Below, one piece after another: positions 8,657-17,258 of a DNA stretch of 64,000 nt. The stretch spans positions 372,001 to 436,000 of the forward strand of contig CBDCAO010000012.1 of the NCBI GenBank assembly GCA_965213935.1. Direction: 5' to 3'. The notes below the pieces were generated by a model. It did not search any database. It was given only the letters and a program-made list of their open reading frames with translations, and was not told the DNA's origin. This DNA comes from Bin52 sp965213935. GTDB taxonomy: Bacteria; Pseudomonadota; Alphaproteobacteria; Thalassobaculales; Thalassobaculaceae. The translations under genes were made by a program, and so were the position numbers. Positions within the stretch are counted from its first letter, which is position 1; each line of letters opens with the position of its first letter.

Positions 8657-9823
8657 TCAGCCCTCCCGGCGGAACGGCGAGGCCTCCTCAAGGTGGTGTT
8701 TCTCCAGTTCCATGTGCCGGCGCTCGCGGGCCAGGAATTCGGCCACCGCGTCGCGCAGCCCCTCGTGAACGACGTAATGGTTGCTGTAGGTAAAACACGG
8801 CAGATAACCGCGCTGGATCTTGTGGGGTCCCTGGGCGCCCGCCTCGACCCGGGCCAGCCCCCGTTCGATCGCGAACTCGATCGCCTGGTAATAGCAGGCC
8901 TCGAAGTGCAGGAACCTGAAGTCGGCGATGCAGCCCCAGTTGCGACCGTACAGGGCGTCGGTGCCGATCAGGTTGAGCGCGCCGGCCACGGCCATTCCGT
9001 CGTATTCCGCGATCACCAGCAGGACCCGGTCGGCCATGCGTTCACCGAGCATGGTGAAGAAGTCCCGGGTGAGATAGGCGCCACCCCACTTGCGGTCGGT
9101 GGTGTCGATGTAGAACCTGTAGAAAGCATCCCAGTGCCCCGGTTCGATCTCCTCGCCGGTCAACGCGCGAAGGTCGACACCCTGGGCCGTGACTGCCCGG
9201 CGCTCCTTGCGGACTGCCTTGCGCTTGCGCGAGTTGAGCGCCGCCAGGAACTCGTCGAAACCCTCGTATCCCCGGTTCTGCCAGTGGTACTGCAGGTGGC
9301 ACCGGCGCAGGAACCCGACGTCGCCGAGGCGTTGCCACTCGGCCCGGGGCGGAAAGTTCAGGTGCACCGAGGAGACATCGAGCGCGTGGGTCGCACTGAC
9401 CAGGCCGCCGGCAAGCACGTCTTCAATTCCGGACCGCTCGTGGCCCGGCCGGACCAGAAGCTTGGGAGCGGTCACCGGCGTGAAGGGTATCGCCGAGAGC
9501 AGCTTGGGGTAGTAGGTGCCTCCCGCCCTCTCGAAGGCGTCCGCCCATCCCCAGTCAAAGACATACTCGCCGTAGGAATGTCCTTTCAGGTACAGCGGAA
9601 CGCAGCCGATGATCCGGCCTTCCGCGTCCTCGTGGACCAGGTGGCGCGGCAACCAGCCGGTGCGCGGGCATACCGATCCCGATTCTTCCAGCGCCGAGAG
9701 AAACCCGTGCGAAAGGAACGGATTGTCCGTCCCGGCACATGCGTCCCACTCGGCCGCATCGACCTCGCCGATGGACGCAATCATGCGGACTGAGAGTTGG
9801 GCCTCGTCACGGTCCACGGTCAT
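8657..9823 (-). CDS. GNAT-family N-acetyltransferase (COG3146/DUF482 type)
   Basis: The 388-residue protein belongs to the COG3146 family of GNAT-fold acyltransferases, often listed as peptidogalycan biosynthesis proteins but without a firm substrate. Typical family stretches are NPFLSHGFLSALEESG near the start, YVFDWGWADAFERAGG, and the acceptor-domain segment KRKAVRKERRAV in the middle. It is cytoplasmic, with no signal or membrane segment. It starts 18 bases after the RidA gene and is the last gene of the minus-strand ilvD run. The ATG at 9823 is the first in frame after that stop. Confidence 0.85.
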   Translation of the reverse strand: MTVDRDEAQLSVRMIASIGEVDAAEWDACAGTDNPFLSHGFLSALEESGSVCPRTGWLPRHLVHEDAEGRIIGCVPLYLKGHSYGEYVFDWGWADAFERAGGTYYPKLLSAIPFTPVTAPKLLVRPGHERSGIEDVLAGGLVSATHALDVSSVHLNFPPRAEWQRLGDVGFLRRCHLQYHWQNRGYEGFDEFLAALNSRKRKAVRKERRAVTAQGVDLRALTGEEIEPGHWDAFYRFYIDTTDRKWGGAYLTRDFFTMLGERMADRVLLVIAEYDGMAVAGALNLIGTDALYGRNWGCIADFRFLHFEACYYQAIEFAIERGLARVEAGAQGPHKIQRGYLPCFTYSNHYVVHEGLRDAVAEFLARERRHMELEKHHLEEASPFRREG

Positions 9824-9841
9824 GTCCGAGGCTCAGCGGCA

Positions 9842-10309
9842 TCAGGATCTCTCGAAGATCGCCTCGACCTCCACCGCGACGCCGCGCGGAAGCGAACTCG
9901 CGCCGACGGCGAACCGTGAATGCCGGCCGGTTTCGCCGAACACGTCCACCATCAGGTTCGACGCACCGTTGACGACCTCCGGATGCTCGGTGAAATCCTC
10001 GACGCAGTTGACGAAACCGCCGAGCTTCACGACCCGGACGATGCGGTCGAGGTCCCCGTCACATGCCGCCTGTGCCTGCGCGATCAGGTTGAGACCGCAA
10101 ATCCGCGCTATCTCCGCGCCTCCGGCCGTGTCCATGTCGCGTCCGACCTTCCCCACACCGCGGATGGTGCCGTCCAGCATCGGGATCTGCCCCGAGACCA
10201 TGACGAGCGAGCCCGAGATCACGAACGGGACGTAGTTGGCCGCCGGCGCGGGTGCGGGCGGCAGGACGATGCCGAGTTCGGCAAGACGGGCATTGATCTT
10301 TCCGGCCAT
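9842..10309 (-). CDS. RidA family protein (imine/enamine deaminase)
   Basis: The ~155-residue protein is of the YjgF/YER057c/UK114 (RidA) superfamily, with VMVSGQIPMLDGTIRGVGKVG, the AQAACDGDLDRIVRVVKL segment and a C-terminal RFAVGASSLPRGVAVEVEAIF containing the substrate-binding Arg of that family. RidA hydrolyses reactive 2-aminoacrylate-type imines made by PLP enzymes such as threonine dehydratase, which shields branched-chain amino acid synthesis. This suits its place downstream of ilvD. The ATG at 10309 follows GGAGAG by seven bases. The frame stays open 24 codons upstream, but those residues are not conserved. Confidence 0.88.
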   Translation of the reverse strand: MAGKINARLAELGIVLPPAPAPAANYVPFVISGSLVMVSGQIPMLDGTIRGVGKVGRDMDTAGGAEIARICGLNLIAQAQAACDGDLDRIVRVVKLGGFVNCVEDFTEHPEVVNGASNLMVDVFGETGRHSRFAVGASSLPRGVAVEVEAIFERS

Positions 10310-10400
10310 GACGAGGCTCTCCGTAGATAATGACAGGCGGCGGAACGCGTCCACAGTCCACACGCAGCCCATGTGCGTCAAGCAGCGCGCCCGTCCGTTC

Positions 10401-10535
10401 CTACCCGGAAAGTCCGACCGCGCCGCAGAGCGTAACCCAGATCTGCTGGATCAGGACTGCATCGCGGACCAGCGGAAGCGCGAGCAGGCCGGCGACGGCG
10501 AACACCGCCAGTCCGATCCACTCGGCCCGACCCAT
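10401..10535 (-). CDS. Small membrane protein (44 aa), unrecognised
   Basis: A short gene fits between ilvD and the RidA gene. Its ATG at 10535 follows GGGGAG by eight bases and lies 32 bases after the ilvD stop. The 44-residue product begins MGRAEWIGLAVFAVAGLLAL and continues with a second apolar stretch (QQIWVTLCGAVGLSG). That gives one clear and one possible membrane segment and a short charged hinge (VRDA). No family was recognised. Position and ribosome site argue that it is translated as part of the ilvD-RidA transcript. A role with a membrane partner is possible but unproven. Confidence 0.5.
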   Translation of the reverse strand: MGRAEWIGLAVFAVAGLLALPLVRDAVLIQQIWVTLCGAVGLSG

Positions 10536-10566
10536 CCGGCCCGCTCCCCGCCGGCCCGTCACCGCC

Positions 10567-12285
10567 TCACAGGTCGACGTAGACGTGGGTCTCGAAGGCG
10601 GCTCCCGGGTGCGTGACGGCGCCCTTCTCCGCCGACCCCACGGTCTGGGCGTACTTCCAGATCGTGCCCGACTGGTACTCGTGCTCGCGCGGCGTCCACT
10701 CGGCTCGCCGCGCCGCGAACTCCTCGTCGGTCAGATCGACATCGATGGTGCCGTTGACGGCATCGATGGTGATCACGTCGCCATCGCGCAGCAGACCGAT
10801 CGGACCGCCCACCGCCGCCTCGGGACCGACGTGGCCGACACAGAACCCGCGGGTTGCACCAGAAAACCGGCCATCGGTAATCAGCGCCACCGTGTCACCG
10901 ACACCCTGTCCGTACAGTGCCGCCGTGGTGGCGAGCATCTCGCGCATGCCCGGCCCGCCCTTCGGCCCCTCGTACCGGATCACGAAGACGTCGCCGGCCT
11001 TGTAGCGGCGCTGCTCGACCGCCGCGAAAGCATCCTCCTCGCAGTCGAAGCACAGCGCCGAACCGGTAAACTTCAGGGTCTCCATCCCCGCGACCTTCAC
11101 GATCGCGCCCTCCGGGGCCAGGTTTCCCCGCAGGCCGACGACACCACCGGTCGGGGTGATCGGCCTGCTGGTGGGATACACCACGTCCTGGTTGGTCGGG
11201 AACTCGACGTCGCGCAGGTTCTCCTCGATGGTCCGGCCGGTCACGGTGATACAGTCGCCGTGCAGGTAACCGCCGTCGAGCAGCGCCTTCATCAGCACCG
11301 GCACACCGCCGATCTCGAACATGTCCTTGGCCACGTAGCGTCCGCCCGGCTTGAGGTCCGCGATATACGGGGTCCGCTTGAAGATCTCGGCAACGTCGTG
11401 CAGGTCGAAGGAAATGCCGCATTCGTGCGCGAGCGCCGGCAGGTGCAGCCCGGCATTCGTCGAACCGCCCGACGCCGCAACGACCACCGCCGCATTCTCG
11501 AACGCCTTGCGGGTGAGGATGTCGCGGGGGCGCAGGTTGTCCCTGATCAGCCGCATGACCGCCTCGCCCGAGGCAACCGCGTACTCGTCCCGGGTCTCGT
11601 ACGGCGCCGGCGCGCCGGCCGATCCGGGCAGGGCCAGGCCAATGGCCTCGGAGACGCAGGCCATGGTGTTGGCGGTGAACTGTCCGCCGCATGCCCCGGC
11701 ACTCGGACACGCCACGCACTCGAGCTCGTGCAGGTCCTCGTCGCTCATCGCGCCGGTGGAGTGCGCTCCGACCGCCTCGAACAGGCTCTGGATCGTCACA
11801 TCCTCGCCACGGAACTTTCCGGGCAGGATCGATCCGCCGTACATGAAGACGGACGGAGCATTCAGACGCGCCATTGCCATCATCATTGCCGGCAGCGACT
11901 TGTCACAGCCTGCGAGGGTCACCAGCCCGTCGTAGCAGTGCCCGCGCATGGTGAGCTCCACCGAATCCGCGATCACCTCGCGGCTGACCAGCGACGACTT
12001 CATCCCCGCGTGGCCCATTGCGATCCCGTCGGTCACTGTGATGGTCGTGAACTCGCGCGGCGTACCCTTCTCGCGCTTGACACCGATCTTGACCGCCTGC
12101 GCCTGGCGCGACAGCGCGATGTTGCACGGCGCCGCTTCGTTCCAGGCCGTCGCGACGCCGACCAGGGGCTGATTGATCTCTTCTTCGGTCAACCCCATCG
12201 CGTAGAGGTAGGAGCGGTGCGGCGCGCGTTCCGGCCCCACGGTGACGTGGCGGCTCGGAAGTCTGGACTTGTCAAAGGCGGACAT
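10567..12285 (-). CDS. ilvD: Dihydroxy-acid dehydratase
   Basis: The 572-residue enzyme dehydrates 2,3-dihydroxy-isovalerate and its isoleucine counterpart, the step before transamination in valine, leucine and isoleucine synthesis. The three Fe-S cysteines sit in conserved places: NEAAPCNIALSRQAQ, LAGCDKSLPAMMMAMAR and CPSAGACGGQFTANTMAC. The Mg-binding and C-terminal swivelling domain (GDGDVITIDAVNG-like) is complete. It lies 91 bases behind livG on the same strand, with a stem-loop in between, so it probably shares transcription with the liv transporter and with the small protein, RidA and acyltransferase genes downstream. Confidence 0.95.
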   Translation of the reverse strand: MSAFDKSRLPSRHVTVGPERAPHRSYLYAMGLTEEEINQPLVGVATAWNEAAPCNIALSRQAQAVKIGVKREKGTPREFTTITVTDGIAMGHAGMKSSLVSREVIADSVELTMRGHCYDGLVTLAGCDKSLPAMMMAMARLNAPSVFMYGGSILPGKFRGEDVTIQSLFEAVGAHSTGAMSDEDLHELECVACPSAGACGGQFTANTMACVSEAIGLALPGSAGAPAPYETRDEYAVASGEAVMRLIRDNLRPRDILTRKAFENAAVVVAASGGSTNAGLHLPALAHECGISFDLHDVAEIFKRTPYIADLKPGGRYVAKDMFEIGGVPVLMKALLDGGYLHGDCITVTGRTIEENLRDVEFPTNQDVVYPTSRPITPTGGVVGLRGNLAPEGAIVKVAGMETLKFTGSALCFDCEEDAFAAVEQRRYKAGDVFVIRYEGPKGGPGMREMLATTAALYGQGVGDTVALITDGRFSGATRGFCVGHVGPEAAVGGPIGLLRDGDVITIDAVNGTIDVDLTDEEFAARRAEWTPREHEYQSGTIWKYAQTVGSAEKGAVTHPGAAFETHVYVDL

Positions 12286-12305
12286 GGCTCTCCCCGGTCA
12301 GATCC

Positions 12306-12335
12306 TGCGTGGCAGTGCTGCGGTTTTGCCACGCA
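12306..12335 (-). promoter_or_regulatory. Stem-loop between livG and ilvD
   Basis: TGCGTGGCA (12306-12314) and TGCCACGCA (12327-12335) form a perfect 9-base stem around a 12-base loop. On the minus strand it lies after livG and before the ilvD ribosome site. It could slow transcription or set relative mRNA stability. There is no T-tract, so full termination is doubtful. Confidence 0.35.
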
Positions 12336-12376
12336 CCCGCGTGCTTGGCAATCGGGGCCGGCTGCCCGCCGGGGTA

Positions 12377-13195
12377 TCAGTCGTGCGGCGATGCGCCCTC
12401 GTGCAGCATGGCACGGACTTCGTCGTCGTTCATTTCCTGGCCGAGATAGGCCTCGATCACCGCCGGATCGTCCTTTACCGTGGCCGGGGGCCCCTCCCCG
12501 ATCTTGCGTCCGTAGTCCAGCACCGTCACCGTGTTGCAGGTCTCCATCACCACCTTCAGGATGTGCTCGACGATAAGGATCGTGAGGCCGTATCGATCCT
12601 TCAGCCGCATGATGATGTCGAGCAACCGGTCGACGTTGACCGGGGACAGACCGGCCGCCGGTTCGTCCAGCATCAGCAGCCTGGGCTTCATCGCCATGGC
12701 CCGGCCGAGCGACAGCAGGCGTCTCTGTCCGCCCGAGAGCTCGCTTGCCGGCATATCGGCGTAGTCGGCAAGTCCGATGAAGGAGAGCAGGTCCATCATC
12801 TCCTCGCGGATCGCCGCATCGCGTCGCTCGACGTGCCCGCTGTTCAGGATCGTCGTGAACAGGCCGTAGGGGACGTGAATGTGGTGGCCGACCATCACGT
12901 TCTGCAGGACAGTCATCTCCTGGAACAGGCGCAGCAGCTGGAAGGTCCGCGCAATTCCCATGGCGCCGATCCGGTGCGACGACAGCGAAGTGATGTCGCG
13001 TCCGTCGAAAATGACAGTGCTGCCGCGCTCGGCCCGGTAGATGCCGGTCACGAGGTTGAAGAAGGTCGATTTCCCGGAGCCGTTCGGACCGATCAGTCCA
13101 TGGATGCTGCCCGCCTCCACCGAGATGTCGAGGTCGGCGATGGCGCGCAGGCCGCCGAAGTTCTTCGACAGCTGCCTTGTCTCAAGCAGCGCCAT
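12377..13195 (-). CDS. livG: Branched-chain amino acid-type ABC transporter, ATP-binding protein (LivG)
   Basis: The 272-residue ATPase of a HAAT-type importer has Walker A GPNGSGKST, signature LSGGQRRLLSLGRAMAM, Walker B LLMLDEPAAGL and the switch His in VEHILKVV. Length and the long insert after Walker A (GIARTFQLLRLFQEMTVLQNV) are typical of LivG. The ATG overlaps the last codons of livM, so translation is coupled. It works with LivF on the LivH-LivM membrane pair. The real ligand may be an amino acid or another small amide or carboxylate. Confidence 0.92.
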   Translation of the reverse strand: MALLETRQLSKNFGGLRAIADLDISVEAGSIHGLIGPNGSGKSTFFNLVTGIYRAERGSTVIFDGRDITSLSSHRIGAMGIARTFQLLRLFQEMTVLQNVMVGHHIHVPYGLFTTILNSGHVERRDAAIREEMMDLLSFIGLADYADMPASELSGGQRRLLSLGRAMAMKPRLLMLDEPAAGLSPVNVDRLLDIIMRLKDRYGLTILIVEHILKVVMETCNTVTVLDYGRKIGEGPPATVKDDPAVIEAYLGQEMNDDEVRAMLHEGASPHD

Positions 13196-14252
13196 GATCC
13201 TGCCCTTCCGCCGCCTCGCGGCGCCGGCGCAGCGCGATGAACCGGCGGGTGTTGATGGAGCGGTCGATGACGCCGCCGATCCCCTGGGGCATGAACATGA
13301 CGAGCAGCACCATGCACAGGCCGAACATCAACGGCTGGTAGAAGTAGTACTCGAGGGTCTGGTCGTAGATCACGGTCACGACGATCGCCCCGATCACTCC
13401 GCCCCAGATATGTCCGATCCCGCCGAGCACGACCATCAGCAGCAGGGTGACCATCTCGATGATGGTGAAGTTGTTGTGGTGGATGTAGCCGGGAGGCATG
13501 TGAGCAAACAGCGCGCCCGCCGCTCCCGCGTACAGGGCGCTGATGACGAAGGCGAGCAGCTTGTGCCGGGGCACGTCGATACCGTGAACGCCAGCGGCGA
13601 TCACGTCCTCGCGGATCGCCATGAAGGCCCGGCCAGTGGCCGACCTGAGCAGAGAGAACGAGAGATACAGGCCAACCAGCGCCGCAGTCATCACCAGGTA
13701 GTAGTAGCTCTGGAAGGAGTCGAACACGAACCCCATGATTTCCGGAGGCGGGATCAGCATCAGCCCGGTGGAGGATCCCAGAAACGGCGTGACCGCAATC
13801 ATGATCCGCACGCTCTCGCCGAGCCCCAGGGTTGCAAGGGCGAGGTACGCCCCCTCCAGCCGCACCGACGGCAGGCCGACAACGATCCCGGCAAGACCCG
13901 CGATCAGGACACCGAGCGGAAACGAGACCCAGAATGACAGTCCGAGATGGATCGACAGCAGCGCCGAGGACACGGCACCGATCGCGTAGAGGCCGACGTG
14001 TCCGACCGTGACCTGGCCGCAGAAGCCCTTGACGATGTTCAGACCGACCGTCAGCAGGATGAAGATGCAGATCTTGTTGATCAGGTAGACGTAGTAGTCG
14101 CTGAGCCCGATGGTGACCAGCTGCGGCACCGGCAGCAGCAGCACGAAGACGACCAACCACGGCACCAGCCGGTGGACCCGGTTCAGTCTTCCGACCCCGT
14201 CCGAGAACATCGATGCAACGGAGAGGGCCGTTGCCTGCAGTCCGTCTCGCAC
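13182..14252 (-). CDS. livM: Branched-chain amino acid-type ABC transporter permease (LivM)
   Basis: The 356-residue integral membrane subunit shows about nine hydrophobic segments and the LivM hallmark KGFCGQVTVGHVGLYAIGAV early on, plus a cytoplasmic coupling segment RSATGRAFMAIREDVIAA. The GTG at 14252 has an AGGAGA about ten bases upstream; an ATG 14 codons later is a weaker choice. It is separated from the binding-protein gene by a strong hairpin and overlaps livG. The C-terminus is rich in Arg and Glu, as usual in this family. Confidence 0.9.
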   Translation of the reverse strand: MRDGLQATALSVASMFSDGVGRLNRVHRLVPWLVVFVLLLPVPQLVTIGLSDYYVYLINKICIFILLTVGLNIVKGFCGQVTVGHVGLYAIGAVSSALLSIHLGLSFWVSFPLGVLIAGLAGIVVGLPSVRLEGAYLALATLGLGESVRIMIAVTPFLGSSTGLMLIPPPEIMGFVFDSFQSYYYLVMTAALVGLYLSFSLLRSATGRAFMAIREDVIAAGVHGIDVPRHKLLAFVISALYAGAAGALFAHMPPGYIHHNNFTIIEMVTLLLMVVLGGIGHIWGGVIGAIVVTVIYDQTLEYYFYQPLMFGLCMVLLVMFMPQGIGGVIDRSINTRRFIALRRRREAAEGQDHGAA

Positions 14253-14288
14253 CTGACTGATCTCTCCTGCCAGCGGGATCCGAAGGCA

Positions 14289-14317
14289 GGACCGCCGGAC
14301 GTGGCGTCCGGCGGTCC
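14289..14317 (-). promoter_or_regulatory. Strong intercistronic hairpin after the binding-protein gene
   Basis: GGACCGCCGGAC (14289-14300) pairs perfectly with GTCCGGCGGTCC (14306-14317) around the loop GTGGC, 17 bases past the stop of the binding-protein gene. No T-tract follows. Such stems in transport operons commonly protect the upstream message from 3' decay, so more binding protein than permease is made. Partial termination is the alternative. Confidence 0.6.
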
Positions 14318-14334
14318 GTGCCCGGTGGATGACG

Positions 14335-15543
14335 TCAGAGGCCGAAGTCCGCCGGCATGGTCACCCGTGCCAGAACCTCGGTCTCGTAGTTCTCGCCTCC
14401 CCTGGAGTAGGCGATCAGGACCGCGGTCCGGTTGCCGTCCCGGCACTGCGGGGTCGGGTCGGCGCAGAAGCTGATCTCGCCCGAACCGAGGCCGCGGTAG
14501 CCCTTCACCGACGCGATCGCGTCGCGGATGGCTGTGCGGTCGGCTGCGAGGTCATCGTCCTCGAGCGACAGACCGGCCCGGCCCAGCGCGATCTCCACGA
14601 TGCGGACCAGGTCATAGGCCTGGCTGAAATCGTGGTCCGGCGCGTGGATTCCGTAGCGGGAGCGGACCATCTCGTTGAACAGGCGCGCAATCGGCCTGGT
14701 GTCGGCGGCCGCGTAGGCGGCGGCGAAGAACACGCCCTTGGCAGCGTCACCGGCGATGGCCGGCACCGGCGAGTTGGACGCCGACGAGGAGCCGACCCGG
14801 CGCACGTCCGGCCCGATCCCGGCCTCGTAGGACTGCACCAGCGCCCGGGCCATGGTCTCGGCAAGTGCCGCGATCATGATGCCATCAACACCGGCTGACT
14901 TGATCTTCTGCATGTGGGTGCGGAAATCGACTTCCTTCTCCTGCACCTGGGCCACGTACACCGCCTCGGCCCCGTGCTGGGACTGCATCTGCGCCTGCAT
15001 CGCTTCGCAGTCGTTCTGGGACGCCGCGTCGGCTGCGCAGATGTAGGCAATCCGCTTGCCGATGTTCTCGCCGACATACTTGGCGTTCACCCCGGCGTAG
15101 TACCGACCGGACACCGGCACCCGGAACACCCAGGCGCTTCCCTTCTTGGTGATCTTCTCGTTGGTCGAGTGCGGAATGATCTGGGGCACCTCCGCCTTCG
15201 CGGTGACATCCACGATCGGCAGCGTGACCGACGAGCAGGTCGACCCGATCAGCAGATGGACCTTTTCCTGGAAGATCAGCTTGTTGGCGTTGGCCACTCC
15301 CTTGTCCGACTTGCACTCGTCGTTGAGCAGGGTCGCCTGGATCATGTTGCCGTTGATGCCACCGGCCTCGTTGATCATGCCGATTTCGTCCATGACCATC
15401 TGGCCGTACTTCTGGCCGTTCTCGCTGATCATGCGCATGGTGATGCCGACGCGGATGTCGCCGGCCATCGCCGTCGACGCAAGTGCGCCAAAGACGCCCG
15501 CGACGATTCCACCGGCGATCAGCCGGCGTGCATGTGGTTTCAC
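14335..15543 (-). CDS. ABC transporter substrate-binding protein (LivJ/K-type)
   Basis: The 402-residue periplasmic protein has a clear signal peptide (RRLIAGGIVAGVFGALASTAMA followed by GDIRVG) and the type 1 periplasmic-binding fold. In line with that fold it has GGINGN in the first lobe, the STCSSVTLPIVDV region, and SGRYYAGVNAKYVGE at the hinge. Two Cys pairs (CKSDK/STC and CAADAASQNDC) may form disulfides. The GTG at 15543 follows AGGAGG by eight bases. It lies between livH and livM, which is a common order. The ligand cannot be read from sequence; the neighbouring ilvD hints at branched-chain amino or keto acids. Confidence 0.88.
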   Translation of the reverse strand: MKPHARRLIAGGIVAGVFGALASTAMAGDIRVGITMRMISENGQKYGQMVMDEIGMINEAGGINGNMIQATLLNDECKSDKGVANANKLIFQEKVHLLIGSTCSSVTLPIVDVTAKAEVPQIIPHSTNEKITKKGSAWVFRVPVSGRYYAGVNAKYVGENIGKRIAYICAADAASQNDCEAMQAQMQSQHGAEAVYVAQVQEKEVDFRTHMQKIKSAGVDGIMIAALAETMARALVQSYEAGIGPDVRRVGSSSASNSPVPAIAGDAAKGVFFAAAYAAADTRPIARLFNEMVRSRYGIHAPDHDFSQAYDLVRIVEIALGRAGLSLEDDDLAADRTAIRDAIASVKGYRGLGSGEISFCADPTPQCRDGNRTAVLIAYSRGGENYETEVLARVTMPADFGL

Positions 15544-15605
15544 TATTCCATCCTCCTTCGGTTGACACGAAAACGCGGCGTGTCGGGATCGGCCCCGGCC
15601 CGTGG

Positions 15606-16508
15606 TCAGGCCTTGACCCTGACCTCGACACCGAACAGGCCCGAGGGCCTGATCATCAGTACGAGTATCAGCAGCAGAAACGCGTAGATGTCCTTGTGGT
15701 TGGGCGAGATGTAGGCGGCTCCCAGGTTTTCGAAGATGCCGACCAGCAATCCGCCGATGATCGCGCCGGGCAGGCTGCCGAACCCACCGACCACGGCGGC
15801 GGCGAACGCTTTCATCAGCATCAGGTAGCCCATCTCGACCTGGACCGACTGCATCGGCCCGATCAGGGTTCCGGCGGCGGCGGCGAGCGCGCAGGCCAGC
15901 CCGAAGATGACCGAGATCATCAGCGGAACGTTGATACCCATCAGGAAGGCGATGTCCTTGTTGGCCGCGACCGCGCGCACGGCCAGCCCGGTCCGGGTCT
16001 TCTTGAGGAACAGGTGCAGCGCAGCCATCAGCACCACAGCGATGATCGCGGTCAGCCCGTAGCTGCGCGGCAGGGTGATGTCGCCGACCTCCAGCGCCGG
16101 GCCGAGGTCGACCGGAAACGGTTCGGCATCCGCACCCCAGATCAGGAAGGCGATGTTCTGCAGGACCACCGACATGCCGAAGCCACAGATGATCATGCCC
16201 ATTCCGGCAACGGTGTAGCCGCCGCCGCTGCGCGTCAGGCGCCGGTAGAACACCCGCTCGATCACGATGCCCAGCAACCCGATGCTGATCATCGCCGCGA
16301 GCAGCGCCAGCGGATAGGGAAGGCCCATCTGCGACGAGAACACCAGCCCGAAGAAGGCTCCAAACATGTACACCTCGCCATGGGCGAAGTGCACGATGTC
16401 CAGTCCCGAATAGATCAGCGAAATGCCCAGGGCGACGATTCCATAGACCACGCCAATCGTCAGTCCGAACATGATGAACGCAAGCAACGATGAGAAGTCG
16501 AACTCCAT
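15606..16508 (-). CDS. livH: Branched-chain amino acid-type ABC transporter permease (LivH)
   Basis: The 300-residue membrane subunit carries the family start GLTIGVVYGIVALGISLIYS with the following DIVHFAHGEVYMFGAF motif and about eight hydrophobic helices. The coupling helix region RTGLAVRAVAANKDIAFLMG is in the second half. The ATG at 16508 has GAGGAG five bases upstream, and the gene starts nine bases after the livF stop, so translation is tightly linked. It pairs with LivM to form the channel of the importer. Confidence 0.92.
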   Translation of the reverse strand: MEFDFSSLLAFIMFGLTIGVVYGIVALGISLIYSGLDIVHFAHGEVYMFGAFFGLVFSSQMGLPYPLALLAAMISIGLLGIVIERVFYRRLTRSGGGYTVAGMGMIICGFGMSVVLQNIAFLIWGADAEPFPVDLGPALEVGDITLPRSYGLTAIIAVVLMAALHLFLKKTRTGLAVRAVAANKDIAFLMGINVPLMISVIFGLACALAAAAGTLIGPMQSVQVEMGYLMLMKAFAAAVVGGFGSLPGAIIGGLLVGIFENLGAAYISPNHKDIYAFLLLILVLMIRPSGLFGVEVRVKA

Positions 16509-16517
16509 CCCCGCTCC

Positions 16518-17258
16518 TCAGTGCACCAGTTCGTCCCGTTCGCTGCCGGCGACGGTACCGCCCAGGAACGACGACTTGACGTTCGGATCCGCGAGCAAAC
16601 CCTGGGCCTCGCCTTCCATCAGGATCAGGCCGTCACGGATGATGTACCCGTATTCGGCCAGCAGCAGCGCCATGCGGACATTCTGCTCCACGATCAGCAC
16701 GGTGACCCCGGTGTCGCGGATCCGGTTGATGGCGACGAATATGTCCAGCACCACCTTCGGGGCCAGTGCCGCGCTCGGTTCGTCCAGCATGATCAGCCGC
16801 GGCCGCGCCATCAGGCCGCGGCCGATAACCAGCATCTGCACCTCGCCGCCGCTCAGCGTGCCCGACATCTGCGAGCGGCGCTCGCGCAGCCGCGGAAAGA
16901 ATCCGTAGATCCTCTCGAGGTCATCGGCGATTTCCCGGCGGCCGGCGCGGATGTGGGCGCCGAGCATCAGGTTTTCCTCGACGGTCATCGCCGGGTAGGA
17001 GTCCTTGCCTTGCGTCACCTGCACCAGGCCGCGGCGCACGATCTGGTCGGGACGCAGCCGGTGAATCACTTCCCCGTCGAACTCGATGCTGCCCTTCCAC
17101 GTGGGAAGGAGGCCCGAGACGGCCCTGAGCAGGGTCGACTTGCCGGTGCCGTTGCCGCCGAGCAGGGCAACGATCTGTCCGGACCCGACCTCGAGGTCGA
17201 CGCCCCGGAGGATCCGCACCCGCCCGTACCCGGTTTCAAGTCCGTTGACCTTCAGCAT
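16518..17258 (-). CDS. livF: Branched-chain amino acid-type ABC transporter, ATP-binding protein (LivF)
   Basis: The ~246-residue ATPase shows Walker A LLGGNGTGKST (with Gly-Asn in place of the commoner Pro-Asn), signature LSGGEVQMLVIGRGLMARP, Walker B LIMLDEPSAALAP and the switch His position occupied by VEQNVRMAL, as is usual for LivF. I start it at the ATG at 17258 (MLKVNGLETGYGRV), close behind CAGGAG; the frame is open 44 codons further upstream but with no conserved sequence there. It is the first gene of the minus-strand liv-ilvD run. Confidence 0.92.
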   Translation of the reverse strand: MLKVNGLETGYGRVRILRGVDLEVGSGQIVALLGGNGTGKSTLLRAVSGLLPTWKGSIEFDGEVIHRLRPDQIVRRGLVQVTQGKDSYPAMTVEENLMLGAHIRAGRREIADDLERIYGFFPRLRERRSQMSGTLSGGEVQMLVIGRGLMARPRLIMLDEPSAALAPKVVLDIFVAINRIRDTGVTVLIVEQNVRMALLLAEYGYIIRDGLILMEGEAQGLLADPNVKSSFLGGTVAGSERDELVH

